Notes: a model not told the origin generated them from the letters alone. 12,310 nt of DNA from Pseudomonadota bacterium (GCA_023460875.1 JAEWOQ010000153.1:1-12310), one strand, 5' to 3'. Positions 1 to 7,395 are shown, counted from the first letter of the stretch. Numbers and translations are program-made.

Positions 1-12
1 GGAGGGGGCTTC

Positions 13-615
13 GTGATGGCGGCTCCGCGGGTGACCGTCAGTGAACCGGCTTTGCGGGCGTTTCGCGACGCGGCGCAGGAGATGGGTGACGGGGAGGTGC
101 TGCGCCTGTCGATCGACGCGAAGTTCCACAACGACCTCTTCTTCGCGCCCGTCGAGCCGAAGGACGTCGTGGTCGTGGTCGATGGGCTCCAGATCGCGAT
201 GAACGCGCGCACGGCGCAGCGCGCGGACGGCCTGCACATCGACTACGTCGAAGGCCCCTCCGCGACCGGATTCAAGATCGACAACCCGAACGCCTCCAGT
301 CACATCCAAGGCGTGCGCCCGATGGAGGTGGTCACCATGCTCGAGGCCAGGGAGGGCTTCGACTTCATCGACGCTCGCCCGCCCGCGGAGCGCGCGGTGG
401 TGAGCATCGTCATGGCGCGGGCCCTCGACGACGCCTATGCCGCGGAGCTCGAGGCCGCGCCGCGGACGAAGAAGCTCGTCGTGCTGGGCCACCACAGCAC
501 CGACGGGCGCGCCGCGGCCCGACGGTTCCGCGAGAGCGGCTTTCAGGACGTCTGGTACGTGGTCGGCGGCATCGACGCCTGGTCGACGATGGACCCGAGC
601 GTGCCGCGCTACTGA
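13..615 (+). CDS. Cysteine-free fusion of an A-type (IscA/HesB-like) domain and a rhodanese-like domain
   Basis: The protein has 200 aa. Residues about 6-93 look like an A-type iron-sulfur carrier fold: a VTVSEPALRAF opening, a DGLQIAMNA segment and a GFKIDNPNA end, where active members read GFxFxNPN followed by a Cys-Gly-Cys tail. Residues about 100-200 look like a rhodanese domain: FDFIDARPPAER, then a loop LGHHSTDGR at 158-166, then GGIDAW and the DPSVPRY end. In active relatives the loop begins with cysteine (CHHGxRS type); here Gly159 occupies that place. I find no cysteine anywhere in the protein, so neither iron-sulfur binding by the usual ligands nor sulfur transfer is expected. A scaffold or binding role is possible, as for the degenerate A-type domain of NfuA. 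GTG at 13 and ATG at 16 are adjacent. The GGAGGGGG at 1-8 fits the ATG at 16 best. Upstream context is outside the window. Confidence 0.8.
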   Translation: MMAAPRVTVSEPALRAFRDAAQEMGDGEVLRLSIDAKFHNDLFFAPVEPKDVVVVVDGLQIAMNARTAQRADGLHIDYVEGPSATGFKIDNPNASSHIQGVRPMEVVTMLEAREGFDFIDARPPAERAVVSIVMARALDDAYAAELEAAPRTKKLVVLGHHSTDGRAAARRFRESGFQDVWYVVGGIDAWSTMDPSVPRY

Positions 616-664
616 CGACCCTCCCGCACCAAACTCTCACACCCAGCCTCCAAGGGAGCTCTTC

Positions 665-1474
665 ATGGCTGTTCGACAAGGATCCGACGCTCTTCCAGGC
701 GCTCACCTCGATTGGCAGAAGATGCCAGGACACTGGCTCCTCGCTCGGCTGGGCAAGCGCGTCCTCCGACCCGGCGGGCTCGAGCTCACCCGGGAGCTGC
801 TCGACGGGCTCGAGCTGTCGTCCGAAGACACCGTCGTCGAGCTCGCGCCGGGGCTCGGCACCACGGCGCGGCTCGCTCTGGCGCGCCATCCGGGCTCCTA
901 TGTCGGGGTGGAGCGGGACGAGGCCGCGGTCGCGTCGACGAGGCGCTACTTGCGCCCCGGGCGGGACGAATGTCGTCGGGGCGTGGCAGCGAACACGGAG
1001 CTCCCGGACGCCTTCGCGTCCGTCCTCTATGGCGAGGCGATGCTGAGCATGCAGACCGGGGCGCAGAAGGAGGCGATCGTGCGGGAAGCTCGGCGCGTCC
1101 TACGATCGGGCGGGCGCTACGGGATCCACGAGCTCGCCCTGTACCCCGACGACCTCGACAAGGCCGAGAAGGACGTCATCCAGCGAGACCTCTCCGAGTC
1201 CATCCACGTCGGCGCGCGCCCGCTCACCGTCCAGGAGTGGCGCGAGCTGCTCGAAGCGGCGGGGTTCGAGATCCTTCGAACGACCACGGCGCCCATGCAC
1301 TTGCTCCACCCTGCGCGGATCTTGGCGGACGAGGGGCTCCTGGGCACCCTCCGCTTCGCGTTCAACCTCGCCGGAACACCAGCTGCTTGGAAGCGCGTGA
1401 AGGAGATGCGCGGGATGTTTCGGAAGCACCAGGCGCGGCTGTGCGCGGTGATGTTCATCGCTCGCGCTCTCTGA
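665..1474 (+). CDS. Class I SAM-dependent methyltransferase, substrate unknown
   Basis: The protein has 269 aa. The start at 665 is chosen because AAGGGAG at 652-658 lies 6 nt upstream and because the upstream continuation of the frame overlaps the preceding gene. The Rossmann core is visible: motif I at about 57-68 (VVELAPGLGTTA, a variant of ExGxGxG), an acidic residue after strand 2 (GVERDE, 81-86) that should bind the ribose of SAM, and the post-motif region REARRVLRSGGRYGIHEL at about 140-157, typical of the UbiE/Methyltransf_11 superfamily. The first 50 residues (GHWLLARLGKRVLRPGGLELT) form a helical cap. The C-terminal third (PLTVQEWRELLEAAGFEIL) is the usual late strand-helix pair. 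The substrate cannot be read from the sequence. The gene follows the rhodanese-fusion gene after 49 nt and could be cotranscribed with it. Confidence 0.88.
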   Translation: MAVRQGSDALPGAHLDWQKMPGHWLLARLGKRVLRPGGLELTRELLDGLELSSEDTVVELAPGLGTTARLALARHPGSYVGVERDEAAVASTRRYLRPGRDECRRGVAANTELPDAFASVLYGEAMLSMQTGAQKEAIVREARRVLRSGGRYGIHELALYPDDLDKAEKDVIQRDLSESIHVGARPLTVQEWRELLEAAGFEILRTTTAPMHLLHPARILADEGLLGTLRFAFNLAGTPAAWKRVKEMRGMFRKHQARLCAVMFIARAL

Positions 1475-1500
1475 GCTGATTGTTCGTGCTCGTTGCTGTG

Positions 1501-1533
1501 CCGCAAGTGTGCCGCAAGTGTGCCGCAAGTGTG
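1501..1533. repeat. 11-bp tandem repeat, three perfect copies
   Basis: The unit CCGCAAGTGTG occurs three times in direct succession (1501-1511, 1512-1522, 1523-1533). It is flanked by a partial GTG on the left and CCG on the right. It begins 26 nt after the methyltransferase stop codon. There is no spacer between copies, so it is not a CRISPR. The role is unknown. Confidence 0.9.
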
Positions 1534-1560
1534 CCGTTGATGCGTCGTTGATGGCTTCAC

Positions 1561-1589
1561 GCCCTCGGGGGCACGCCCTCGGGGGGCAC
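1561..1589. repeat. Duplicated GCCCTCGGGGG-GCAC segment
   Basis: GCCCTCGGGGGCAC at 1561-1574 is followed directly by GCCCTCGGGGGGCAC at 1575-1589, differing by one G. Immediately downstream GGCACC-GTCACG-GGTGCC (1598-1615) forms a perfect 6-bp stem, and GGGCT-GG-AGCCC follows it. No T-run follows either stem, so they are not typical intrinsic terminators. Confidence 0.7.
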
Positions 1590-1809
1590 GGTCGCTGGGC
1601 ACCGTCACGGGTGCCAGGCCTGAGGGCTGGAGCCCCCGATGCTCTCACGGAGCGCTCGAGGTGTGTGCGCGCGGGGACGTGCCGGCTATCGGGCCAAGTG
1701 GTTGATACCTGCTTCCATCGCTCAATGGTCGCTCATCTCCGAGACTCCGCGTTAAGCCGTCAGGACCGTGAGTCGTCGGGGGTGAGGAGCGACTAGAGAG
1801 GCACGGAGG

Positions 1810-1836
1810 CGCGCAACGGCATGCACGATTTGCGCG
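1810..1836. promoter_or_regulatory. Inverted repeat, possible operator upstream of the nor cluster
   Basis: CGCGCAA at 1810-1816 and TTGCGCG at 1830-1836 are perfect inverted arms 13 nt apart, with GCATGC as a small palindrome between them. The site lies about 150 nt upstream of the first nor-cluster gene. The spacing suits a dimeric DNA-binding protein, but it matches no regulator consensus I recognise. Confidence 0.3.
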
Positions 1837-1984
1837 ACGGGGAGCGAACGGGGGAGGGAAGCAGTGAGCACCTGTGACGGGCTCGTGAGAGTGTTCAATG
1901 AGTTGCCGAGAGCCTGGACTCCGAGATCCACGGGCAGTACCCTGGCCGAACTTCTCGTAAGCATTCGCTGACACGTCCTGGCCT

Positions 1985-2152
1985 ATGACGACCTCCGCTC
2001 CCATCAAGCCATCGCCTTCCGAGTCCGGAGGTGCGAGCCCGCTCTATGTCGTTCTGCGGGTTTTCGCCTTCGTCGTGTTGCTCTCGATGCTCGCGGCGAT
2101 GGTCTACTCTGGCTGGATCGCCCTCGAGAACTGGGGGGCGATCCGCGTCTGA
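1985..2152 (+). CDS. 55-residue single-TM protein at the head of the nor cluster
   Basis: The protein has 55 aa. Residues 1-19 are polar and rich in Ser and Pro. Residues about 20-41 form one hydrophobic helix (LYVVLRVFAFVVLLSMLAAMVY). A short tail follows with SGWIALENWGAIRV, whose Trp-rich pattern suggests it lies at the membrane interface. By the positive-inside rule the N terminus (Lys8, Arg25) would be cytoplasmic and the tail periplasmic, but the charge signal is weak. The ATG at 1985 is the only start after an in-frame TAA at 1958. The Shine-Dalgarno sequence is poor. The gene ends 51 nt before norC on the same strand. Small TM subunits such as CcoQ or NorF accompany haem-copper enzymes, so an accessory role in NO reductase is a reasonable inference. 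I do not recognise a named family. Confidence 0.7.
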   Translation: MTTSAPIKPSPSESGGASPLYVVLRVFAFVVLLSMLAAMVYSGWIALENWGAIRV

Positions 2153-2203
2153 GCGTGGATCGCAGCAGCGCGCGTGCCACTCCCCTCGTAGTCCATATCC
2201 GCC

Positions 2204-3025
2204 ATGACGAAGCGCCATACACGCCTGTTTTTCATCGGAGGGACCGTCCTCTTCGCCCTCATCTTCGGGGGCATGACCATCGACACGCACCGTCACTTCG
2301 ATCGGCTCACCAATGCGGACAAGCTGACGGACGAGGTCATCGCGGGGAACCACGTCTGGCATCGCAACAACTGCATCAACTGCCACACGTTGTTCGGCGA
2401 GGGCGCCTACTATGCGCCAGATCTCACCAAGATCGCGCAGCAGCGCGGCGCGGCCTACCTCGCGGCCTTCCTCCGGGATCCGTCTCAGTTCTACTCGGAG
2501 GAGGTGCACCGGCGGTTGATGCCGAACCCCAACCTGAGTGAGACGGAGATCGCCAACGTCATCACCTTCCTCGAGTGGGTGTCGAACATCGACAACCAAG
2601 GGTGGCCTCCGCGCCCAATCGTCGTGACGAGCGGGCAGTTCGCCCAAGTGAGCAACACCCCAGAACCCTCCCAGGCGGTCTCGGACAACCCGGTCGACCT
2701 GGGCAACGCGCTCTTCTACTCGGCGGAGCTGGCCTGTCAGGCGTGCCACTCGACGCGAGCGGACGTCACTCTGGCGGGCCCCTCCTTGGCAGGGCTCAAG
2801 GCGCGGGCCGAGGAGATCCTGAAGGATCCTTCCTACTCCGGGTCGGCCACCGACGTGGAAGGGTTCATCCGTGAGTCCATCGTGGAGCCGAGCGTGTACC
2901 TCAACCCCGGACCGAACTTCTCGACCGGTCCCGGGGGCATCTCGCTGATGCCCGCCGACTACAAGACGCGCCTGGAGGCCGAGCAGATCGACCACCTCGT
3001 CGCCTACCTCATGACCTTGCGCTGA
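2204..3025 (+). CDS. norC: Nitric oxide reductase cytochrome c subunit with an additional C-terminal cytochrome c domain
   Basis: The protein has 273 aa. NorC passes electrons from periplasmic donors to NorB in the cNOR complex. Residues about 8-24 form the single N-terminal TM anchor. The first haem-c site is CINCH at 57-61, in the NorC-typical setting HVWHRNNCINCHTLFGEGAYYAPDL, with a likely axial Met106 (RRLMPNPNLSETEI). Ordinary NorC is about 150 residues and ends near WVSNIDNQGWPP, here at about 126-136. This protein continues through a linker into a second class I cytochrome c domain with CQACH at 178-182 and likely axial Met249 (SLMPADYKTRLEAEQIDHLVAYL). It is therefore a dihaem NorC, possibly with its own built-in donor domain. 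The start has no clear Shine-Dalgarno sequence, but the anchor begins just after it. norB follows after 6 nt, so translation is probably coupled. Confidence 0.93.
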   Translation: MTKRHTRLFFIGGTVLFALIFGGMTIDTHRHFDRLTNADKLTDEVIAGNHVWHRNNCINCHTLFGEGAYYAPDLTKIAQQRGAAYLAAFLRDPSQFYSEEVHRRLMPNPNLSETEIANVITFLEWVSNIDNQGWPPRPIVVTSGQFAQVSNTPEPSQAVSDNPVDLGNALFYSAELACQACHSTRADVTLAGPSLAGLKARAEEILKDPSYSGSATDVEGFIRESIVEPSVYLNPGPNFSTGPGGISLMPADYKTRLEAEQIDHLVAYLMTLR

Positions 3026-3031
3026 GTTCCG

Positions 3032-4443
3032 ATGCGTTACCGTACCCAATCCATCGCCTACTGGTACTTCGCCTTCGCAGTGTGCCTGTTCGGGCTGCAG
3101 ATGGTCTTCGGTCTGCTCTCCGCGGTGAAGTACCTCGGCCCTGACCCGCTCATCGACATCATCCCGTTCGATCGATCGAAGGCGGTTCACACGAACCTCC
3201 TCATCGTGTGGGTGCTGACGGGCTTCATGGGCGCGAGCTACTACGTGGTGCCCGAGGAGTCGCGCGCGGAGATCTACAGCCCGAAGCTCGCTTACTTTCA
3301 GCTCGGGCTCTGGGCCGCCGGCGGGGTGACCGCCGTGGTGGGCTATCTCTTCGGCTGGACCACTGGGCACAAGCTGCTCGAGCAGCCGTACCCCGTGAAG
3401 GTGACGATCGTCATCGTGATGTTGATGTTCCTCTACAACATCCTGATGACCATCCGGAAGGCGGGGCGCTGGACCACCACCGAGGGCGTGCTGATCGCCG
3501 GGCTCGCGTTGGCGGCGCTGCTCTACCTGCCTGCGTTGATCTCCTTCGACAACTACACCATCAGCATCTTCTATCGCTGGTGGACGATCCACCTGTGGGT
3601 CGAGGGGGTCTGGAGATGGTCCAGGCGGGCCTCCTCGCGTATCTCCTCATCCGCCTGTCGGGCGCGGATCGGGAGGTGATGGAGAAGTGGCTCTACGTGA
3701 TCGTGGGCTTGGTCTTCATCGCCGGCATCATCGGCACGGCGCACCACTACTACTGGGTCGGGGTGCCCGGCTATTGGCTCCCCATCGGCGGCCTGTTCAG
3801 CGCCCTCGAGCCCCTCGCCCTGTTCGTGATGGTGGCTTACGCCTACGTGGCGATGCGCCGCTCCGGGCTCAAACACCCCAACAGCCTCGCCCTGCACTGG
3901 ACGATCGGCAGCGCCGTCTTCACCGCCTTCGGCGCGGGCCTGCTCGGGCTCGCTCACACGTGGCCCGCAGTCAACAAGTGGACCCACGGCACCCTGATCA
4001 CGCCGATGCACGGGCACTCCGCCTTCTTCGGGGCCTACGTGATGATCAACCTCGCCATCATCACCTTCGCCCTCCCCACGCTGACCGACCGCCGTGAGGG
4101 GGAGGACCAGAAGCTCGGGTACTGGGCGTTCTGGCTCATGACGGCCGGGATGTTCGGCATGACCCTCGCTTTCGCAGCGGCGGGCGTGGCGCAGGTGTAC
4201 CTCGAGCGCATCATGGGCCTCGGCTACCTCGAGACCCAGCTCAAGCTGCAGGTCCACATGATCATGCTCACCGCGACTGGCGTCCTGTTCAGCACCGGCG
4301 TCGGGCTGTTCGTCTACGACTTCTTCCGTGCGCGCCCGCGCTTCATCACCCGGGGGGATGGCGCGGCGCGAGAGGACGAGGCTAAGGCTCCGGACACCGG
4401 CGCTCCAGACAACGGCGCGGCGGCGGAGCCCATCGGCGCGTGA
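3032..4443 (+). pseudogene. norB: Nitric oxide reductase large subunit, interrupted by a one-base frameshift
   Basis: This is NorB, the haem b/haem b3/FeB catalytic subunit (2 NO to N2O). Codons 1-194 are read from 3032 and end in HLWVEGVW at 3611-3613. The following bases encode EMVQAGLLAYLLIRLSGADREV only in the -1 frame. Adding one G after 3613 restores a 470-aa protein of normal NorB length. In the restored numbering the ligands are all present: His53 (haem b), His187, His238 and His239 (FeB), Glu191 (FeB), Glu195 and Glu260 (essential acidic residues), His327 (haem b3) and His329 (haem b). From His187 on, spacing matches the Pseudomonas aeruginosa enzyme (His207, Glu211, Glu215, His258/259, Glu280, His347/349). 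As written, the first frame stops at 3679 after 215 aa, and the product would lack most of the active site. The tail after about 435 is Ala/Asp-rich. It may be a sequencing error. Confidence 0.93.
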
Positions 4444-4454
4444 GCGGGCGCTGG

Positions 4455-4496
4455 CTCGTCCCAGGGCGCGGCGCTGGTCGCGCCCTGCAGGACGAG
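4455..4496 (+). promoter_or_regulatory. Strong hairpin in the norB-norQ gap
   Basis: The left arm 4455-4470 pairs with 4479-4496: CTCGTCC with GGACGAG, one C-G pair, then AGGGCGCG with CGCGCCCT. The stem is 16 bp with a two-base bulge (CA) and an 8-nt loop. It begins 11 nt after the norB stop and ends 17 nt before the norQ start. No T-run follows, so it is more likely an mRNA processing or stability element that separates norCB from norQD output than a Rho-independent terminator. Confidence 0.7.
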
Positions 4497-4513
4497 GCAC
4501 CCTGCGACTCGGC

Positions 4514-5341
4514 ATGACGACATCAGGGAGCTCGAGCTCGACCGAAGGCGCGCGCCGGCTGCAGGAGGAACCGTACTACCTGGCCTCCGGCGACGAGGTG
4601 AGGATCTTCCAGCAGTGCCATGAGCGTCGCCTGGCGGTGATGCTCAAGGGGCCGACGGGCTGCGGCAAGACGCGCTTCGTCGAACACATGGCGTGGCGGC
4701 TGGGGCGTCCCCTGGTCACCGTGTCGTGCCACGACGATCTGTCCGCGAGCGACCTGACCGGTCGCTACCTGGTGCGGGGGGGAGAGACGATCTGGCAGGA
4801 TGGTCCGCTCACCCAGGCCGTCCGTATGGGCGCCCTGTGTTACCTCGACGAGGTGGTCGAGGCGCGGCAGGACACCGTCGTCGTGATCCACCCGCTGACG
4901 GATCATCGACGCCAGCTCCCGGTCGAGAAGACCGGTGAGCTGATCGAGGCGGCGGACGGCTTTCAGCTCGTCGTCTCCTACAACCCCGGCTACCAGCACG
5001 TACTCAAGGACCTCAAGCCGAGCACCCGTCAGCGGTTCGTCGCTTTGGAGTTCGACTTCCCGCCGGCGGAGCGGGAGATCGAGATCGTGCAGCACGAGAG
5101 CTCGGTGGAGCGCGCCGTCGCGCACGAGCTGGTGGCCCTCGGGGGACGCCTGCGGAACCTCCGCGATCGCGGCTTGGCGGAGGTGCCGAGCACGCGCCTG
5201 CTCGTGGCCGCGGCGCGGCTCATCGCGGGGGGGATCGACGCGAAGACCGCCTGTCGCGTGGGACTGGTAGCCCCGCTCTCGGACGACGCGGAGCTGGTGG
5301 AGGCGATGAACGATCTGATCGATCTGACGATCGGCCGCTGA
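4514..5341 (+). CDS. norQ: NorQ, MoxR-type AAA+ ATPase for NO reductase activation
   Basis: The protein has 275 aa, close to the usual NorQ length of about 260-270. It shows Walker A GPTGCGKT at 46-53, Walker B ALCYLDEV at 107-114, a sensor-1 Asn157 in VVSYNPGYQ, and Arg172/Arg174 in STRQRF as arginine-finger candidates. The segment CHDDLSASDLTGRY (72-85) is typical of the NorQ/CbbQ branch of MoxR ATPases. With NorD it forms the chaperone pair needed for an active cNOR, thought to insert FeB. The start at 4514 is preferred because family similarity begins at about residue 17; upstream in-frame codons would run back into norB and through the hairpin. The Shine-Dalgarno sequence is weak. norD starts 19 nt after its stop. 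Confidence 0.93.
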   Translation: MTTSGSSSSTEGARRLQEEPYYLASGDEVRIFQQCHERRLAVMLKGPTGCGKTRFVEHMAWRLGRPLVTVSCHDDLSASDLTGRYLVRGGETIWQDGPLTQAVRMGALCYLDEVVEARQDTVVVIHPLTDHRRQLPVEKTGELIEAADGFQLVVSYNPGYQHVLKDLKPSTRQRFVALEFDFPPAEREIEIVQHESSVERAVAHELVALGGRLRNLRDRGLAEVPSTRLLVAAARLIAGGIDAKTACRVGLVAPLSDDAELVEAMNDLIDLTIGR

Positions 5342-5360
5342 GCGCTCCTGGATCCGGGCC

Positions 5361-7358
5361 ATGGCAGAACCCGAAGAACTCCTCCTCGACGGCGCACATC
5401 ACGCGACGCAGTTCGCCCGCCGGCTGTGGAGGCGCGGCGCGGAGGGCGCGGAGCCGGGCGTGGTGGAGCTGGTCGACGTGCGGGCGCGGCTCGAGCTCTT
5501 CGTGCGGGCCGCCTTCGGGCTGTCGATGACGATCCGCGCCGCGGAGCCGCCGCCGGTGCCCTCCTGGTTCAGCCGCCTCGGGCGGCGGATCCCGGCACAC
5601 CTGGTGGAGCGCAAGGCCGTAGCCAGCACCGACGGAGCCGTGCTGCGCCTGCCCCGGGAGCTACCCGCTGACGCGCACGCGGGCGGTGGGCTCGCCGCCT
5701 ATCGCCTCTACGCGGCGGAGCAGGGGGCGCGAGCGTCGCGGGGGACGCCGCGCTTCCTCCCGGGAGATCCCTTGGAGCGCGCGCTGTATCTCGTCCGCGA
5801 GGGGGCGGCGGTCGACCGGATGCTCGTCGATGAGCTGCCAGGTCTCGGTGACGCTCTCCGGGGTGCCCGCCGCGCGGCGCTGGCGGACCGCCCCGATCCA
5901 AGCCGACTCTCCGCGCAGGAGGCGGCCGTGGAGGCCGAGCTGGCGGCCGTGCTCTCCGCGGATCCAACGGCAGGCCCGCGCCTGACGGAGCCGGAGGAGT
6001 CGTTGGCGTGGGCGGCGGACCAGGCGCTCAGGATCCGTGGCAGAGGGGGGGCCTTCCGGGGCGTCCCGCGGGTCACGCTGTGGGGCGAGGCGACGGCGCC
6101 GCCCACGATCGGTGAGCAGCTCGTGCGCGGCGGCTGGGAGGATCAGGACGACGCCGGACCCAAGCCCCGCGTCGCCAAGATGACCCGGCGGCCCAGGGTG
6201 CGGAGCGCCGCGGACGACGAGGACGACCAGAGCATGGGGATGTGGATGGTCCAGCTCGACGATCCGCAGGAGCACGTGGAGGACCCCATGGGCCTGCAGC
6301 GCCCCGCAGACCGCGACGGCGACGCGGATCCCGAGGGCCTCGCCGACTCCCTCTCGGAGCTAGAAGAGGCACGCTTGGTGAAGACACCAGAGCGTCCGCG
6401 GGAGGTGCTCACCAGTGACGACCCCGTGCCCGTCGGCGCGGCGCAGGTGCGGCGGGAACCAGCGGGCCCAGGCCTCGTGTACCCCGAGTGGGATTACCGG
6501 AGGCGCGCCTATCGTGAGCGCGGCGCCGTCGTGCGGGAGCGCGCGCCCGCGCTGGGCGATCCGAGCTGGGCAGAGCAGGTGCTCGCGCGGCGGGCCGCCC
6601 TCCTGCACGAGGTGCGCCGACGCTTCGAGCGCCTGCGCCCCCGGCGTATCCGGCTGGGACGGCAGCGCGACGGCGGCGAGGTGGACCTGGCGGCGTATGT
6701 GTCGGCCTATGCGGATCGGCGCGCCGGGCTCCCCGCCGACGATCGACTCTACGAGGCGGTCCGGAGTACGCGGCGGGACGTCGCGATCGCGCTCTTGGTC
6801 GACGTGAGCGCCTCGACGGACAGCTGGATCACCGGGGACCTCCGCGTAGTGGACGTGGAGAAGGAGGCCCTCCTCGTCGTCTGCGACGCCCTGGACGCCC
6901 TCGGCGATCCGTACACCATCCTCGCCTTCTCAGGGGAGGGGCCCGAGGCGGTGTCCGTGCGCCGCTTGAAGTCCTTCGAGGAGAAGATCGGGCCCCTCGT
7001 GCGGCGCCGGATCGCAGGCCTCGAGCCCGAGCGCTACACCCGCATGGGCGCGGCGCTGCGTCACGCCACGGCGCTGCTCGTCCGCAAGCCCGCCCGGCAC
7101 CGCCTGCTGCTCGTCCTCTCCGACGGCAAGCCCAACGACGTGGATCAGTACGAGGGGCGCTACGGCGTCGAGGACACCCGCCAGGCGGTCTGCGAAGCCC
7201 GCCTGCAGGGGCTGCATCCCTTCTGCGTGACCGTCGACCGCCAGGCGCCCGCGTACATGCCGCGGATCTTCGGGAGCGGCGGCTACGCCGCCCTGCATCA
7301 CCCCGAGCACCTGCCGTCCGTGTTGGTCGACGTGCTTCGTCGCCTCGTGAAGGCGTGA
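5361..7358 (+). CDS. norD: NorD, VWA-domain protein for NO reductase activation
   Basis: The protein has 665 aa and is cytoplasmic, with no signal peptide or TM helix. The N-terminal half is helical and rich in Arg, Glu and Ala. Residues about 284-340 form an acidic, disordered-looking stretch (ADDEDDQ, then many Asp and Glu), which recalls the acidic linkers of CobT-type VWA proteins. VYPEWDYRRRAYRERGAVV, a NorD-typical segment, precedes the VWA domain. The VWA domain occupies about 475-665 with a complete MIDAS: DVSAS at 481-485, Thr560 in RYTRMGAAL, and Asp588 in LVLSDGKPND. It works with NorQ, binding through the metal site and delivering the ATPase to NorB. It is the last gene of the cluster; the next gene is convergent. 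The product is consistent with NorD length in other bacteria (about 600-650 aa). Confidence 0.93.
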   Translation: MAEPEELLLDGAHHATQFARRLWRRGAEGAEPGVVELVDVRARLELFVRAAFGLSMTIRAAEPPPVPSWFSRLGRRIPAHLVERKAVASTDGAVLRLPRELPADAHAGGGLAAYRLYAAEQGARASRGTPRFLPGDPLERALYLVREGAAVDRMLVDELPGLGDALRGARRAALADRPDPSRLSAQEAAVEAELAAVLSADPTAGPRLTEPEESLAWAADQALRIRGRGGAFRGVPRVTLWGEATAPPTIGEQLVRGGWEDQDDAGPKPRVAKMTRRPRVRSAADDEDDQSMGMWMVQLDDPQEHVEDPMGLQRPADRDGDADPEGLADSLSELEEARLVKTPERPREVLTSDDPVPVGAAQVRREPAGPGLVYPEWDYRRRAYRERGAVVRERAPALGDPSWAEQVLARRAALLHEVRRRFERLRPRRIRLGRQRDGGEVDLAAYVSAYADRRAGLPADDRLYEAVRSTRRDVAIALLVDVSASTDSWITGDLRVVDVEKEALLVVCDALDALGDPYTILAFSGEGPEAVSVRRLKSFEEKIGPLVRRRIAGLEPERYTRMGAALRHATALLVRKPARHRLLLVLSDGKPNDVDQYEGRYGVEDTRQAVCEARLQGLHPFCVTVDRQAPAYMPRIFGSGGYAALHHPEHLPSVLVDVLRRLVKA

Positions 7359-7395
7359 GCGGGGCCGAGGTCGCGATGATGCGATCGTGAGAGAG

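Larger units (their letters stand above)
1475..1984. other. Intergenic region with short repeats and no convincing gene
   Basis: These 510 bp hold no open frame with protein-like composition. They contain an 11-bp tandem repeat (1501-1533), a GC-rich duplicated segment and hairpins (1561-1640), and a 7-bp inverted repeat (1810-1836). The right end must hold the promoter of the nor cluster. I looked for a TTGAT-N4-ATCAA (FNR/DNR type) site and for a sigma-54 GG-N10-GC promoter with NorR sites, and found no acceptable match on either strand. Confidence 0.6.

Noticed and set aside
1509..1796. Small open frame starting inside the 11-bp repeats
   Set aside because: It is low complexity, Arg/Gly/Ser-rich, starts in a tandem repeat and has no neighbour relation or domain.
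1895..3592. 565-codon open frame antisense to norC/norB
   Set aside because: The composition is His/Arg/Asp/Gly-rich, as expected for the reverse complement of GC-rich coding DNA, and it shows no recognisable domain.
3600..3625. Programmed -1 ribosomal frameshift in norB
   Set aside because: No X XXY YYZ slippery heptamer or tailored downstream structure is apparent, and NorB is not known to use frameshifting; a missing base explains the data more simply.
4455..4496. Rho-independent terminator between norB and norQ
   Set aside because: The stem is strong but is followed by GCACCCTGCGA, not a T-run, and norQD need to be expressed with norCB.
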